Of a DNA stretch of 64,000 nt, positions 34,124 to 43,644 are shown piece by piece. The stretch lies in the NCBI GenBank assembly GCA_011390155.1, contig JAABSW010000008.1, forward strand, positions 40,443-104,442, in the 5' to 3' direction. The position numbers and the translations under genes were made by a program. Origin of the DNA: Clostridiaceae bacterium (lineage in GTDB: Bacteria; Bacillota; Clostridia; Peptostreptococcales; Tindalliaceae). The first letter of the stretch is position 1; every line of letters begins with the position of its first letter. A model generated the notes under the pieces. The model was not told the DNA's origin. It was given only the letters and a program-made list of their open reading frames with translations, and ran no database searches.

Positions 34124-36827
34124 CCAACCTCTCCTTTCTTGATTTTTGTACAACGGCAACGACTTGCAACACTATGTTGGGAATGAGAGTTCCCATTAAC
34201 ACATATGCCCACATTTCAAAAGAAAGAGATGTGGTTTCAAGGATTCTTTGTACCATCGGCATGTACACCGCAAGGATTTGAAGTGATAATGTTAATGCCA
34301 ACGCACCCATGAGATACGGATTTTGAAGAAATGTTTTATCATACCCTAACCCATTTTTTCTTCTCACATTAAAGACCTGCAGCAGATGAACCATGGCCAG
34401 GGTCATAAATCCGATGGTTCTGGCAACAGGTAGTTCTACTCCCTGGTGCAAAGAAAAGAGGTAGGAAATCAATGGACCTGTTGCAAGAATAAGTCCTTGA
34501 AAACCTATAAGCAACTTATATCTTTTTGTAATAATGGGGGATTTGGGATTGCGTGGATGTTTTTTCATTACCCCTTCTTCAGGTGTTTCCCAGGCCATGG
34601 CCAGTGCTGGAAATACACCTGTTACCACATTAAGCCACAATATCTGTAACGCAACCAATGGTACTGGTACACCGGCAATAATCGATAAAAAGATGAACAG
34701 TATTTCGCTGAGGTTACAGGAGAGTAAATAATGAATAAACTTCTGAATATTATCGAAGATCACCCGTCCCTGCCTGACAGCTTCGACAATTGTGCTAAAT
34801 CGATCATCCAATAAAATCATGTCTGAAGCTTCTTTTGCAACCCTTGTGCCCCTTATTCCCATGGAAACGCCTATGTCCGCTTTTTTTAGTGCAGGCGCAT
34901 CATTCACACCATCGCCTGTCATTGCCACAATTTCATCACTGTTTTTTAATGCCTTTATGATGGTTAATTTATCCTCTGGGGTGACCCGGGCATACACAGC
35001 ATTCTGCTTTAGGTTTTGTTCCAGGGATTTCATTGATACATCCTTTAGCGATGTCTTTTTTAACATTGCCTCTTCATTAACCTCAATACCAATGCTTTTT
35101 GCGATACCGATGGCTGTTTCCTGTTGATCTCCCGTCAACATGATGGTTCGAATGCCTGCTTTTGAAGCTGTTTCAATGGACTCTTTTACGCCTGTTCTTG
35201 GTGGATCTATCATGCCAGTAAAACCAAGGAATATCATTCCTTTTTCAACTTCATCTTCAAGGTGTGCCTCTTTATCAAGTTCTTTTTTGTAAGCCAGTCC
35301 CAAGATGCGAAAACTCTCTTTGGCAAGCCGCGCATTTTCTTTTTGCAAAGCTTCCTTCTTTTCATCTTCAAGTTCTATTATTTCATTGTTGATAAATACC
35401 TTGTCACACATTCCTATAACTACTTCCGGGGCACCTTTTAAAAAAATTTCTTTTTTATTTTCCGGTGTCTTTGAAAGAACAGCCATAAATTTGCGTTGGG
35501 AGTCAAAGGGAATTTCGTCAAGACGGACATATTTTTCATCAAAATTCTGTTTTTCAAATCCTGCCTTTTGGGCACCCACTACCAATGCACCTTCTGTGGG
35601 GTCTCCAATAATTTCCCACTGGCCATTGTCTCTCTCATTGAGCACAGCATCAGAGCAAAGAAGTCCTGTTTTCAACATCAAGGCGATGCCTTGGTCTTCA
35701 GCAGGATCCACCTTTTCTTGTTTTTCGCTAAATTCTCCTTCAGGCTTATAGCCAGTGCCTGATATGTCAATTTCCCGGTTATCGACGACAATTTTCTGTA
35801 ACGTCATTTCATTTTCTGTTAATGTGCCTGTTTTATCTGTACAAAAGACTGTGGCAGATCCCAATGTTTCAACTGCAGGAAGGTTTCTCATCAGTGCTTT
35901 TTTCTTTGCCATGCGATTCATGCCAATGGCCAATGTAATGGTTGCAGCTGCTGGCAGCCCTTCTGGAACTGCAGCAATGGCCAGTGCAATAGAAGTCTTT
36001 AACATCTCTTCCAAGGGCTTTCCTGTAAGGTAACCGATAACGGCAACAATTCCGGTAATCACCAGTGTTAGCATAATTAAATATCGCCCGGTCTGTTCTA
36101 AACGTTTTTCCAAAGGGGTTTCTTCGCTTGCTGTTTCTTTCAACATTTTAGATATTTTCCCAATTTCTGCATCATTTCCTGTAGCGGTGACAATAAACTT
36201 CCCATTTCCCTTAAGCACGGCGGAACCCATAAACACCATGTTTTTTCGATCAGCGATATCAATCTTTCCTTCACTGTCAGGTAACTCGCTGTCTTTTTTT
36301 ACAGGTTCTGATTCGCCCGTGAGCATAGATTCATCAATGGCCAACTCCTCAGATTCAACGATACGACCGTCGGCAGGAATTTGATCTCCCTCTTCTAGTT
36401 TTATTAAATCTCCAGGAACCACTTTCTTTGTTGATAGACTGAAGATTTCTCCATCCCTGATTACTTTTGCTTCTTCATGCACCTTCTTTTGCAATGCTTC
36501 AATAGATTTTCCCGCCTTATATTCCATGATTAAACCAAGAATTGCAGTGATGAAAATAACAACCAATACGGCAATCCCTTCAACCATCTCGCCAATAAAA
36601 AAAGAAGCCACGGCAGCCGCAGTAAGCAAAAGCATGACAATACTTTTGAATTGGCGGAAGAATATTTTCCACAGCGATATTTTGCTTTTTTCTTCCAACT
36701 GGTTTTCGCCGTATTTTTCCAGTCGTTTTTTCCCGTTCTCAGAGGAAATTCCCTTACTTCTATCAGTGGAAAGGCTGATTTCAATTTCTTCAATTGTTTT
36801 CAAGTAGACCGGTTTCCCGTTTTGCAT
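34110..36827 (-). CDS. Type II (P2) P-type cation-transporting ATPase
   Basis: A 905-residue pump with about ten membrane segments. The actuator has MLTGESEPV, the phosphorylation site is FCTDKTGTLTENEM, the hinge is MTGDGVNDAPALKKADIG. M4 AAVPEGLPAAATITLAIG keeps the calcium-ligand Glu, and M5 LLSCNLSEILFIFLS keeps Asn and Glu. M6 reads WLNVVTGVFPALAM where calcium pumps have NLVTDGLPA: the key Asp is Gly. Calcium transport as in SERCA is therefore doubtful, and another cation is possible. GGAG lies upstream of the ATG. The DUF2188 gene follows with overlap. Confidence 0.92.
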   Translation of the reverse strand: MQNGKPVYLKTIEEIEISLSTDRSKGISSENGKKRLEKYGENQLEEKSKISLWKIFFRQFKSIVMLLLTAAAVASFFIGEMVEGIAVLVVIFITAILGLIMEYKAGKSIEALQKKVHEEAKVIRDGEIFSLSTKKVVPGDLIKLEEGDQIPADGRIVESEELAIDESMLTGESEPVKKDSELPDSEGKIDIADRKNMVFMGSAVLKGNGKFIVTATGNDAEIGKISKMLKETASEETPLEKRLEQTGRYLIMLTLVITGIVAVIGYLTGKPLEEMLKTSIALAIAAVPEGLPAAATITLAIGMNRMAKKKALMRNLPAVETLGSATVFCTDKTGTLTENEMTLQKIVVDNREIDISGTGYKPEGEFSEKQEKVDPAEDQGIALMLKTGLLCSDAVLNERDNGQWEIIGDPTEGALVVGAQKAGFEKQNFDEKYVRLDEIPFDSQRKFMAVLSKTPENKKEIFLKGAPEVVIGMCDKVFINNEIIELEDEKKEALQKENARLAKESFRILGLAYKKELDKEAHLEDEVEKGMIFLGFTGMIDPPRTGVKESIETASKAGIRTIMLTGDQQETAIGIAKSIGIEVNEEAMLKKTSLKDVSMKSLEQNLKQNAVYARVTPEDKLTIIKALKNSDEIVAMTGDGVNDAPALKKADIGVSMGIRGTRVAKEASDMILLDDRFSTIVEAVRQGRVIFDNIQKFIHYLLSCNLSEILFIFLSIIAGVPVPLVALQILWLNVVTGVFPALAMAWETPEEGVMKKHPRNPKSPIITKRYKLLIGFQGLILATGPLISYLFSLHQGVELPVARTIGFMTLAMVHLLQVFNVRRKNGLGYDKTFLQNPYLMGALALTLSLQILAVYMPMVQRILETTSLSFEMWAYVLMGTLIPNIVLQVVAVVQKSRKERLDALD

Positions 36828-36859
36828 CGAGTTCTCCTCTCTACCTTAATGAATTATTT

Positions 36860-38209
36860 TCAAGTGACACAAAAAGCAGGCACCGTAAAGCACTCCACAA
36901 CACTTCCGATGATGCTGTGGCTGCCAACACGAATGTAAGGTCCCTGGAACACACCGTTATACAAAAAACATCCAATCAAGTAATAAAAGGGCTGGAAAAC
37001 AGGTTCCTGGTCACTGAAAACAGCCATGTCTACCCGAGGCACTGAACAGTATTGCTGTATAAGGTACGACTGTGAAACCGCTGTTTCCAGTTTTTCTTCC
37101 CATTCATGAGCGGCATAATCCCTGCCGGCAAAAACCCCAAAGGAGGCGTACCGGTCATCTGGCTTGATAATCAAATGATCCTTGTTCTTAATCCAATCCT
37201 GCCACTGTTCGTCATCTGTGTTGGATAATTTTGCTGTGTAGGGTACATGACGACGAACAAATTCTCTCTCTCTGGCATTCAGAAAATTCGTTGCCTTTTC
37301 GTCATGGAGCACAGCAAAGAACCGCTTGTTATGTGGAATCTGGGACCGCACCGGCCCCACCAGGCACACGGCATCTGTCAGAATGGCTTCAATAAGGGGC
37401 TCAATGGTGTCTTTGTTTTCCACCATTTCCCAGGTCACCAACCGCCGGTAAACCACGTCTATTTCTTTTCCCTCAGTGCTCAGTCGGCCATTCCTTAAGG
37501 ATAAGTCCCGGGCGTCCACCACGACGCAGGGATAGCCATTCTTTTCAAAGGCCTTCTTAAATTCAATGAATTCAGAAGGCGGTTCTGAGGAGAAGAGATC
37601 AACGATGGCAATCTGTGGATGACGCTTCTGGTGACGATGGTGGAACTGGCACCATTGTCTGTAATTCTCCATCAACGCATCAACCCAACTGTCTAAATAT
37701 TCTCCTTGTTCCATGTCTTGTTCTTCAATTTCCAGGGCTTTCACCCCCTCTGAGTCACCAATAATTTGTTGCAATTCCCTTGCCTCCACCATGCCCGAAG
37801 AACCATCCGTGTTGATTTCGCAGAACTGAAAATCCCCCGTGTCCAGGTGATAAAAAAGATCGACTCTGGTCACCGGCACCGGTTGTTGATAACCAGGTTC
37901 CTTCAAAATTAATTGCTCCATCAGTGGTGGAAATTGAAAGTGTTCACGAAACGCTGTATGCTGTACATAATGTTGAATCACTTTTTCCATGATCTTCATC
38001 ATATAATGATTGATTTGTTCCAGTTCTTTCCACTGGGTGTTGGTCAAAAAAAAGGGTTGGTACAAGAACTCAACCGGATTGCCCTTGTATTTGGCAGGAG
38101 AAACCGCCACCTGTTTCAGCACCTGTTCATAGGCCTGACTGGCTTCTTCAGGGTTTTCCTGAACCCATGCCTTGTATTTTTTCCACCAGGGGCTGTAGTC
38201 TTCCCTCAT
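36860..38209 (-). CDS. Glutathionylspermidine synthase-like ATP-grasp ligase
   Basis: A 449-residue protein. VDLFYHLDTGDFQFCEINTD, VYRRLVTWEM and LIIKPDDRYASFGVFAGRD match the circularly arranged ATP-grasp of glutathionylspermidine synthase C-terminal (amide ligase) domains; the amidase half of GspS is absent. A related ligase adds an amine or amino acid to a gamma-glutamyl thiol. The ATG at 38209 overlaps the ligase-1 stop (TAATG) and has GGGAGG upstream, so it is coupled to the glutamate-cysteine ligase. It probably completes glutathione or a related thiol in place of GshB; the exact acceptor is unknown. Confidence 0.8.
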   Translation of the reverse strand: MREDYSPWWKKYKAWVQENPEEASQAYEQVLKQVAVSPAKYKGNPVEFLYQPFFLTNTQWKELEQINHYMMKIMEKVIQHYVQHTAFREHFQFPPLMEQLILKEPGYQQPVPVTRVDLFYHLDTGDFQFCEINTDGSSGMVEARELQQIIGDSEGVKALEIEEQDMEQGEYLDSWVDALMENYRQWCQFHHRHQKRHPQIAIVDLFSSEPPSEFIEFKKAFEKNGYPCVVVDARDLSLRNGRLSTEGKEIDVVYRRLVTWEMVENKDTIEPLIEAILTDAVCLVGPVRSQIPHNKRFFAVLHDEKATNFLNAREREFVRRHVPYTAKLSNTDDEQWQDWIKNKDHLIIKPDDRYASFGVFAGRDYAAHEWEEKLETAVSQSYLIQQYCSVPRVDMAVFSDQEPVFQPFYYLIGCFLYNGVFQGPYIRVGSHSIIGSVVECFTVPAFCVT

Positions 38210-39519
38210 TATAGATCCTCCCTTTTCCAGGAATGAGCTGCACACCATTCCAGTGCAGACAGGCCTGTGTCTTCCACCCTTCGCTGACTTATGATGGCCG
38301 GGGTTTCCTTTCTAAGCACCAGGGCCTGCAAGTGATCCATCCACTTACTTTCCTGGGGTGTTGCGTTCTGTTTGGCCAGGTCAACAAGGGCCAACAGCAT
38401 TTGCTGACAGGAAGTGGCGCCAAAACGGGCTTCAAAGCCGTTCACTTGCATGTCTTTGCGCAGCTGGCAAAGTTTATCGTCTGTCATACCCAGTGACAAA
38501 TGGTATAAATAGGACAAGGCTGTTTCTCCGTAAAACAGGTTTTTCACCAGTGCTGCAAAGGCAAAACTCAGGGGCAGCGGCAGGGAATCGGCCATACGGA
38601 TTTCAATGTATTTTCTAACACGCACATCAGGAAACACCATGGAAAGCAGATGATCAACCTCTTCGTCGGTTAACAGTTCCCATCCTTGCAGGTCTGAGGC
38701 TTTTGTTTTTCCCGTGCCAATGAATTTCTTATCTTTCAACATAATGATGGGCGGATTGTTCAGTATGTAGTCTGCGTATGCACGGTAACCAAATTCCTGG
38801 TTCATTACTCCCGGAATAAGGGCGCACCGGGCAGGGTCCGTCTCGTCCCAGATGGCAGTTCTTATACTGAATTGTTCCGCTGGTTTTCCTTCAAAGAAAG
38901 GGGCATTGTCTGTGAGAAGGGCGAAAAAAGGCATGAGAAAATGAGCCACTCTGAATTTTTCGATGAAATCAACCTGATTTTTGTAGTCTATGATCACTTG
39001 CAATGACGCTGTACCTTTCATCATATAATGAGCATATCGACCTGTTTTTTCCAGGTAATCCGACATATATTGATATCTCTTTTTAGGGTTAAAGGGTATC
39101 TCCCTGATGGATGATCGGGGATGATATCCCATGGCCATCATCCATTGGCCCTGTTGCTCAAGTACTGGAAGTAAGGCATCCAGAAAAGACCAATAAATGT
39201 TATAAATATCTGTGAGGTTACTTCTTGGGTTAATGCTGATTTCCAGCTGTCCTCCGGGCTCCAGGGTGATCACATAATCTTCATGCTGAAGCCCGATCAC
39301 ATGATCATCTTCCATCAATGGTCTATGGTCAGCGGATATCAACGCTTTGAGCAAGGTTTCAATGCCTTTTTCCTCATAATAATCCACTGATTTTAACGTT
39401 TTACTATCTACAATGATGTGTTCAATCTCCATCCCCAAAGAAAAATCAGAAACCGGTGTTTCTGCTTGTTTCAGCAATGTCACAATCCGTTCCTGTTGTT
39501 TTGTAAATTCCATGTTCAT
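38209..39519 (-). CDS. Glutamate--cysteine ligase family protein
   Basis: A 436-residue enzyme of the GCS2/plant-like glutamate-cysteine ligase group. FSLGMEIEHIIVD starts the ATP/Mg site, YVITLEPGGQLEIS is the strongest family motif, and MMKGTASLQVIIDY and MPFFALLTDNAPFFEG follow. The start at 39519 has GGGAG eight bases upstream; 39513 is also possible. It should form gamma-glutamylcysteine from glutamate and cysteine with ATP. It is the first gene of a two-gene thiol operon with the ATP-grasp ligase, and divergent from the LysM gene. Confidence 0.9.
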   Translation of the reverse strand: MNMEFTKQQERIVTLLKQAETPVSDFSLGMEIEHIIVDSKTLKSVDYYEEKGIETLLKALISADHRPLMEDDHVIGLQHEDYVITLEPGGQLEISINPRSNLTDIYNIYWSFLDALLPVLEQQGQWMMAMGYHPRSSIREIPFNPKKRYQYMSDYLEKTGRYAHYMMKGTASLQVIIDYKNQVDFIEKFRVAHFLMPFFALLTDNAPFFEGKPAEQFSIRTAIWDETDPARCALIPGVMNQEFGYRAYADYILNNPPIIMLKDKKFIGTGKTKASDLQGWELLTDEEVDHLLSMVFPDVRVRKYIEIRMADSLPLPLSFAFAALVKNLFYGETALSYLYHLSLGMTDDKLCQLRKDMQVNGFEARFGATSCQQMLLALVDLAKQNATPQESKWMDHLQALVLRKETPAIISQRRVEDTGLSALEWCAAHSWKREDL

Positions 39520-39783
39520 ACCTGCCACTCCCGTCATGATGATGTATTTCCATGTTTGCCTCTCTTCCATTGATGTTACCCATTTAACAGATTCTTATGC
39601 ATTCTGCTAACTAAAAAACGCCATCCGATAATTTCTCAGTGTATCTTTGTTCCCATTAGGGTAAAGAATGGATAGTAGTGCATCATTGAAAAGTTTTTCA
39701 CATGCTAAAAAGGGTTTTATTCATTTTCATCGAATATTATAGAATAGGGTTGTTATCCTTTAGACGGACAGGGAGGGAATTGC

Positions 39784-41082
39784 ATGAACCGGGACACAGT
39801 CATCAATAACCAATACCAGGTGACCGATGTACTGCATCAGGATGCCTTTCAACGCATCTACCTGGCGCAGGATTTATACTCAGAATCAAAAACGCCTGTC
39901 TATTTAACGGCCTTTAAAGACTTGGAAGCGGGACAAGAGGTCATCAATGCCTTTCAGAACTATGAGCAGGAGATGAAACAATTTTTTGATGATTTTTTCC
40001 TTGCTGATGATACCTTCTACACAGTCTCTAAACAATGTCCAGGCAAACCGTTCCCCGGATTCATCACCAACACAATCCTCAATCCTTATGAGAAAGGCCA
40101 GATCATCAGCAACTATCTTAATAAACTAATCGCCATGGAACCCCTTCCCATGATGGTGAAATACGTGCTGTCCTCCTTTGGAAACATTTCCATCGTTGAC
40201 CGTAAAATTGTCTGTATGAACAACATCCTGTTTTTCTCGCCTGAAGACATGGAAGCCACTCACAAGGAGCACCTTCAACGCATCGGCGACTTCATTCTGT
40301 GTGTGTATGGCAACTCTCTGTATGCATCTCTTGATGACGTGAGGAGTGGGGTTCAACCTGAAACAGCCACTATTATTCAACGATGTTACGAAGGATTGTA
40401 CCCAGATGTGGGGGCTGTTCAGAAAGATTTTAACCCTATCTTTTTTAAGTCCAGGCTTAAGCGGGATGAAAGACCTGCCATCCCCCCACACGCGCGTCCA
40501 TCTCAAAGGGTAGCCCAAGGCGATTATGACGAAGGAGATGTGCTTACCATGCCAGACCATCCTGACGCACCCGAAAGACCTTTCCTCCTCACCCGGGAAA
40601 GAAAAGTGGGCCGGCGAAAAAAACGGTCACAGCGACATTTTAAATGGTTGATTGCCTTGCTGGCTTTGCTTTTATTCGCCACTGGTGTTTGGGGTGTGAG
40701 CCGTCTCTTCACCAGCGACCCAGAAGATCAGATAGCTGAAGAGCCTCCTGTTGAAGAAGAACCTGGTGAAACCCCGCCAGTGGCTGAAGAACCTGAAGAA
40801 GGGGAAGAAACAGACCCCAGTGAAGGGCCGGAGATTCCGGAAGAAACTGAAAGTCCGGAGACCCCGGAAACAACACCCGATGCAACGCCTGACAACACCA
40901 TCACTCCAAACCCTGATCAGCCTTACACCGAGTATACCGTTCAATCCGGTGATACCCTTTACGCCATCAGTCAGCGCTTTTATGGAGATGGCAGTCGCTA
41001 CCCTGAAATCATGGAGTACAACAATATCACTGACTCCACCACCTTGATGACCGGACAGGTCATACAAATTCCAAATGACTGA
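39784..41082 (+). CDS. Kinase-like / transmembrane / LysM protein
   Basis: A 432-residue protein. Residues 1-220 resemble a degenerate protein-kinase fold: YQVTDVLHQDAFQRIYLAQDL mimics the glycine-rich loop but lacks its glycines, and PVYLTAFK sits where VAIK would be. No HRD or DFG is visible, so catalysis is unlikely. A basic stretch (KVGRRKKRSQRH) leads into one membrane helix (288-306), then an acidic Pro/Glu/Thr linker (312-380) and a LysM domain (384-430; YTVQSGDTLYAISQRFYGDG) that should bind peptidoglycan outside. GGGAGGG precedes the ATG. This architecture suggests a cell-wall sensor or anchor. Confidence 0.8.
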   Translation: MNRDTVINNQYQVTDVLHQDAFQRIYLAQDLYSESKTPVYLTAFKDLEAGQEVINAFQNYEQEMKQFFDDFFLADDTFYTVSKQCPGKPFPGFITNTILNPYEKGQIISNYLNKLIAMEPLPMMVKYVLSSFGNISIVDRKIVCMNNILFFSPEDMEATHKEHLQRIGDFILCVYGNSLYASLDDVRSGVQPETATIIQRCYEGLYPDVGAVQKDFNPIFFKSRLKRDERPAIPPHARPSQRVAQGDYDEGDVLTMPDHPDAPERPFLLTRERKVGRRKKRSQRHFKWLIALLALLLFATGVWGVSRLFTSDPEDQIAEEPPVEEEPGETPPVAEEPEEGEETDPSEGPEIPEETESPETPETTPDATPDNTITPNPDQPYTEYTVQSGDTLYAISQRFYGDGSRYPEIMEYNNITDSTTLMTGQVIQIPND

Positions 41083-41083
41083 T

Positions 41084-41122
41084 AAACACCCCGGGTGATA
41101 AAATATAACGCCCGGGGTGTTT
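41084..41122. terminator. Hairpin between the LysM gene and glcD
   Basis: Perfect 12-bp GC-rich arms (41084-41095, 41111-41122) with a 15-base loop, right after the LysM-gene stop and downstream of the convergent dehydrogenase gene. T-runs are short on both sides. Confidence 0.65.
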
Positions 41123-41199
41123 CATAATCTATTGATCGTATTGCCCACTACTACCTTCACATACTTCCTTCATAGAACCGCATGATGTATATCACAGTT

Positions 41200-42621
41200 T
41201 TACCTATCTTCCAGGTCGAAAATTTTTCCCGGATTCATAATATTATTGGGATCCCACGCTCTTTTTATGGCTTTCATCAGTTCCAGTTCCACTGGACTGA
41301 TCAACTCTTTCATATACACTTTTCGTTTAAGTCCAATGCCATGTTCACCGCTAATTTTTCCACCCAGTTTATTTGTGGCTGCATAAAGCTCACGAAGAGC
41401 CTTTGGCTCTATTTCATGCCAGTGTTCCATGGTAGAGTCTGGATTTTTCACCAGGTGAGCATGAATATTACCATCACCTGCATGACCATAACAGGGCACT
41501 TGAACATCATATTTTTTAGATATCTTTTCCAACTCAGGAATCAAATCCGGAATGGCTGATATAGGAACAACAATGTCTTCAATCACTTGAACCGGACTGG
41601 TTACTTTGAAAGCTTCGGCAATGTTTCGCCGAACGCTCCAGATCCGTTCCTGGGTTGTATAATTGTCTGCTACATACACTTCAATCGCTCTATTCTCCAT
41701 GCACATATCACCAATTTTTTCTGCATCCAGCTCAACTTCATCCTGATCCGTTCCATCCATTTCTATCAACAACATTGCCCCACAATCTTCATACGGAAGG
41801 GTTTCGTTCAGGTACTCGCAGGCTGTCTGCACTGACAAGCGGTCCATGAACTCAATACCCGTGGGAATCAAACCACCGGCCATGATTTCCGGAACCACAT
41901 CAATGGCATCCTTCGGCGTTTTGAATAGTACCAACAGGTTAGATTTAGCTGTTGGAAGCCCTGTCAGCTTAACAGTAGCCTTGGTGACAATTCCCAGCGT
42001 ACCCTCTGACCCGACAATCAGCTGTTTAAGATCATATCCCGTTACATCTTTGGCCAGCTTTCCCCCCAGTTCAACGATTTCACCCGTAGGGGTCACCAAC
42101 TCAACTCCCATAATGTGCCTGCCTGTCACGCCGTATTTGATGGCTTTTCCTCCACCTGCATTTTCAGCAATGTTTCCTCCCAGGTAACAGGTTTCCAGGC
42201 TCATGGGATAGCCTGCAAAGAATAGCCCTTTTTCTTTCACCAGCTCATTCACTTCATTTGTAATAATGCCCGATTCCGCTACAAACAACATATTGGCATA
42301 ATCCAGTTCCACAACTTTGTTCATTTTTTCAACTGACAGAAGAATCCCGCCATAGATGGGAATCGCTCCTCCTGAGAGGCCGCTGCCGGCTCCCCGGGGT
42401 GTTACCGGAATCATTTCCCGGTTGGCAAGTTTTACCACTTCTGCAACCTGTTCAGTAGAAACAGGTGTAACCACTACCTCCGGCATATGACCATACACTT
42501 TCGCATCAGTCTCGTCGTGAGAATAGGCTTCCATTTTTTCTTCATCAGCAAAAACATTTTTTTCACCCAAAATCGATTTTAATTCATCCAATATTTCTTT
42601 CGTTACAGGATTATATTTCAT
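41200..42621 (-). CDS. FAD-linked 2-hydroxyacid dehydrogenase (GlcD/LctD-like)
   Basis: A 473-residue flavoprotein. The N-terminal FAD domain (VAO type) has VTPRGAGSGLSGGAIP and the PMSLETCYLGGNIAENAGGG segment; the C-terminal half has CYGHAGDGNIHAHLV and the GKISGEHGIGLKRK metal/substrate motifs. It oxidises lactate, glycolate or a related 2-hydroxy acid. It follows etfB-etfA with an 11-bp overlap, and this regulator-EtfB-EtfA-dehydrogenase order matches the lct operon of acetogens, where lactate oxidation is driven by electron confurcation. GGGGGAG precedes the ATG. The true substrate may be the one handled by the island's other genes. Confidence 0.93.
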   Translation of the reverse strand: MKYNPVTKEILDELKSILGEKNVFADEEKMEAYSHDETDAKVYGHMPEVVVTPVSTEQVAEVVKLANREMIPVTPRGAGSGLSGGAIPIYGGILLSVEKMNKVVELDYANMLFVAESGIITNEVNELVKEKGLFFAGYPMSLETCYLGGNIAENAGGGKAIKYGVTGRHIMGVELVTPTGEIVELGGKLAKDVTGYDLKQLIVGSEGTLGIVTKATVKLTGLPTAKSNLLVLFKTPKDAIDVVPEIMAGGLIPTGIEFMDRLSVQTACEYLNETLPYEDCGAMLLIEMDGTDQDEVELDAEKIGDMCMENRAIEVYVADNYTTQERIWSVRRNIAEAFKVTSPVQVIEDIVVPISAIPDLIPELEKISKKYDVQVPCYGHAGDGNIHAHLVKNPDSTMEHWHEIEPKALRELYAATNKLGGKISGEHGIGLKRKVYMKELISPVELELMKAIKRAWDPNNIMNPGKIFDLEDR

Positions 42622-43621
42622 CTGGCGCTCCCCCTTTTTCCATCTCCAGCTTTTTATTCAGGGCTGGAATCACTTCAAAAAGATCGCCTACAATTCCAAA
42701 GTCAGCTACCTGAAAAATATTGGCATCCGGATCTGAGTTAATGGCTACTATATGTTCTGCCGTTTTTATTCCTGCCAAATGCTGAATGGAACCAGAAACA
42801 CCAGCACAGATATATAATTTTGGTGATACGGTTTTTCCGCTCAACCCTACCTGATGCGGATAAGTTGCCCATCCACGGTCAACTGCATCGCGGCTGGCGC
42901 CAATTACCGCATTAAAATGACTGGCCAGGTCCCGGAGCATACCAAAATTTTCTTCCTTCTTCATTCCTTTTCCACCACTGACAATGACATCAGCTTCTTC
43001 AATGTTGGCAAATTCTTCTTCGTCTTTGCGTATGCCAAGCACTTTGACCCTTGCATCAACCAGTTCTTCCTTTAATTTCACCCGAAGGATCTCCCCACTC
43101 CGGCTGGTGTTCTCCGGAAGGGGCCGGCTTGACTTTGGTCTCACTGTTGCCATTTGTGGCGAATGGTTGGGTGTTTTAATGGTTGCCATTATGTTTCCTC
43201 CGATGGCTGGCCTGGTTTGTAACAGATGATTGGTACCCTCTTCAATGGCAAGCTCCGTACAGTCTGCTGTCAGACCTGTGTTAACTTTTATGGCCACATA
43301 AGGCATCATTGTTCTTCCGCTTGTTGTGGCAGCTGCTAAGATGGTATGGGGCTTATAGGTTTCAATTAAGTCTGTCAGCACATTGCTGTGGGTTTCAACA
43401 ATAAAATCTTCCAATCTCTCATCTTCAACAACGTAGGCCATGTCGGCGCCTCGATGAAACAATTCCTGGAGGGTTTCATCCTTCATCGGTCCACCGATGA
43501 GGACGGAACAAAGCTTGGCGTTCATTTCATCAGCCAATTTACGTCCTCTGCTGAGTAATTCAAAAGAGACACTTTTTAATTTGCCATTTTTTTGTTCTGC
43601 GATGGTCCACAATTCATTCAT
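42611..43621 (-). CDS. etfA: Electron transfer flavoprotein alpha subunit
   Basis: A 336-residue EtfA. The C-terminal FAD domain has VIVSGGKGM, ASRDAVDRGWATYPHQVGLSG, and YICAGVSGSIQHLAGIK followed by AINSDPDANIFQVADFGIVG, all diagnostic. No N-terminal ferredoxin domain is attached, unlike LctC of Acetobacterium, so ferredoxin may contact the complex differently. It pairs with EtfB and passes electrons from the adjacent GlcD-type dehydrogenase. GTAGGAGG precedes the ATG. Confidence 0.96.
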   Translation of the reverse strand: MNELWTIAEQKNGKLKSVSFELLSRGRKLADEMNAKLCSVLIGGPMKDETLQELFHRGADMAYVVEDERLEDFIVETHSNVLTDLIETYKPHTILAAATTSGRTMMPYVAIKVNTGLTADCTELAIEEGTNHLLQTRPAIGGNIMATIKTPNHSPQMATVRPKSSRPLPENTSRSGEILRVKLKEELVDARVKVLGIRKDEEEFANIEEADVIVSGGKGMKKEENFGMLRDLASHFNAVIGASRDAVDRGWATYPHQVGLSGKTVSPKLYICAGVSGSIQHLAGIKTAEHIVAINSDPDANIFQVADFGIVGDLFEVIPALNKKLEMEKGGAPDEI

Positions 43622-43644
43622 CTATATTACCTCCTACCTATGGT

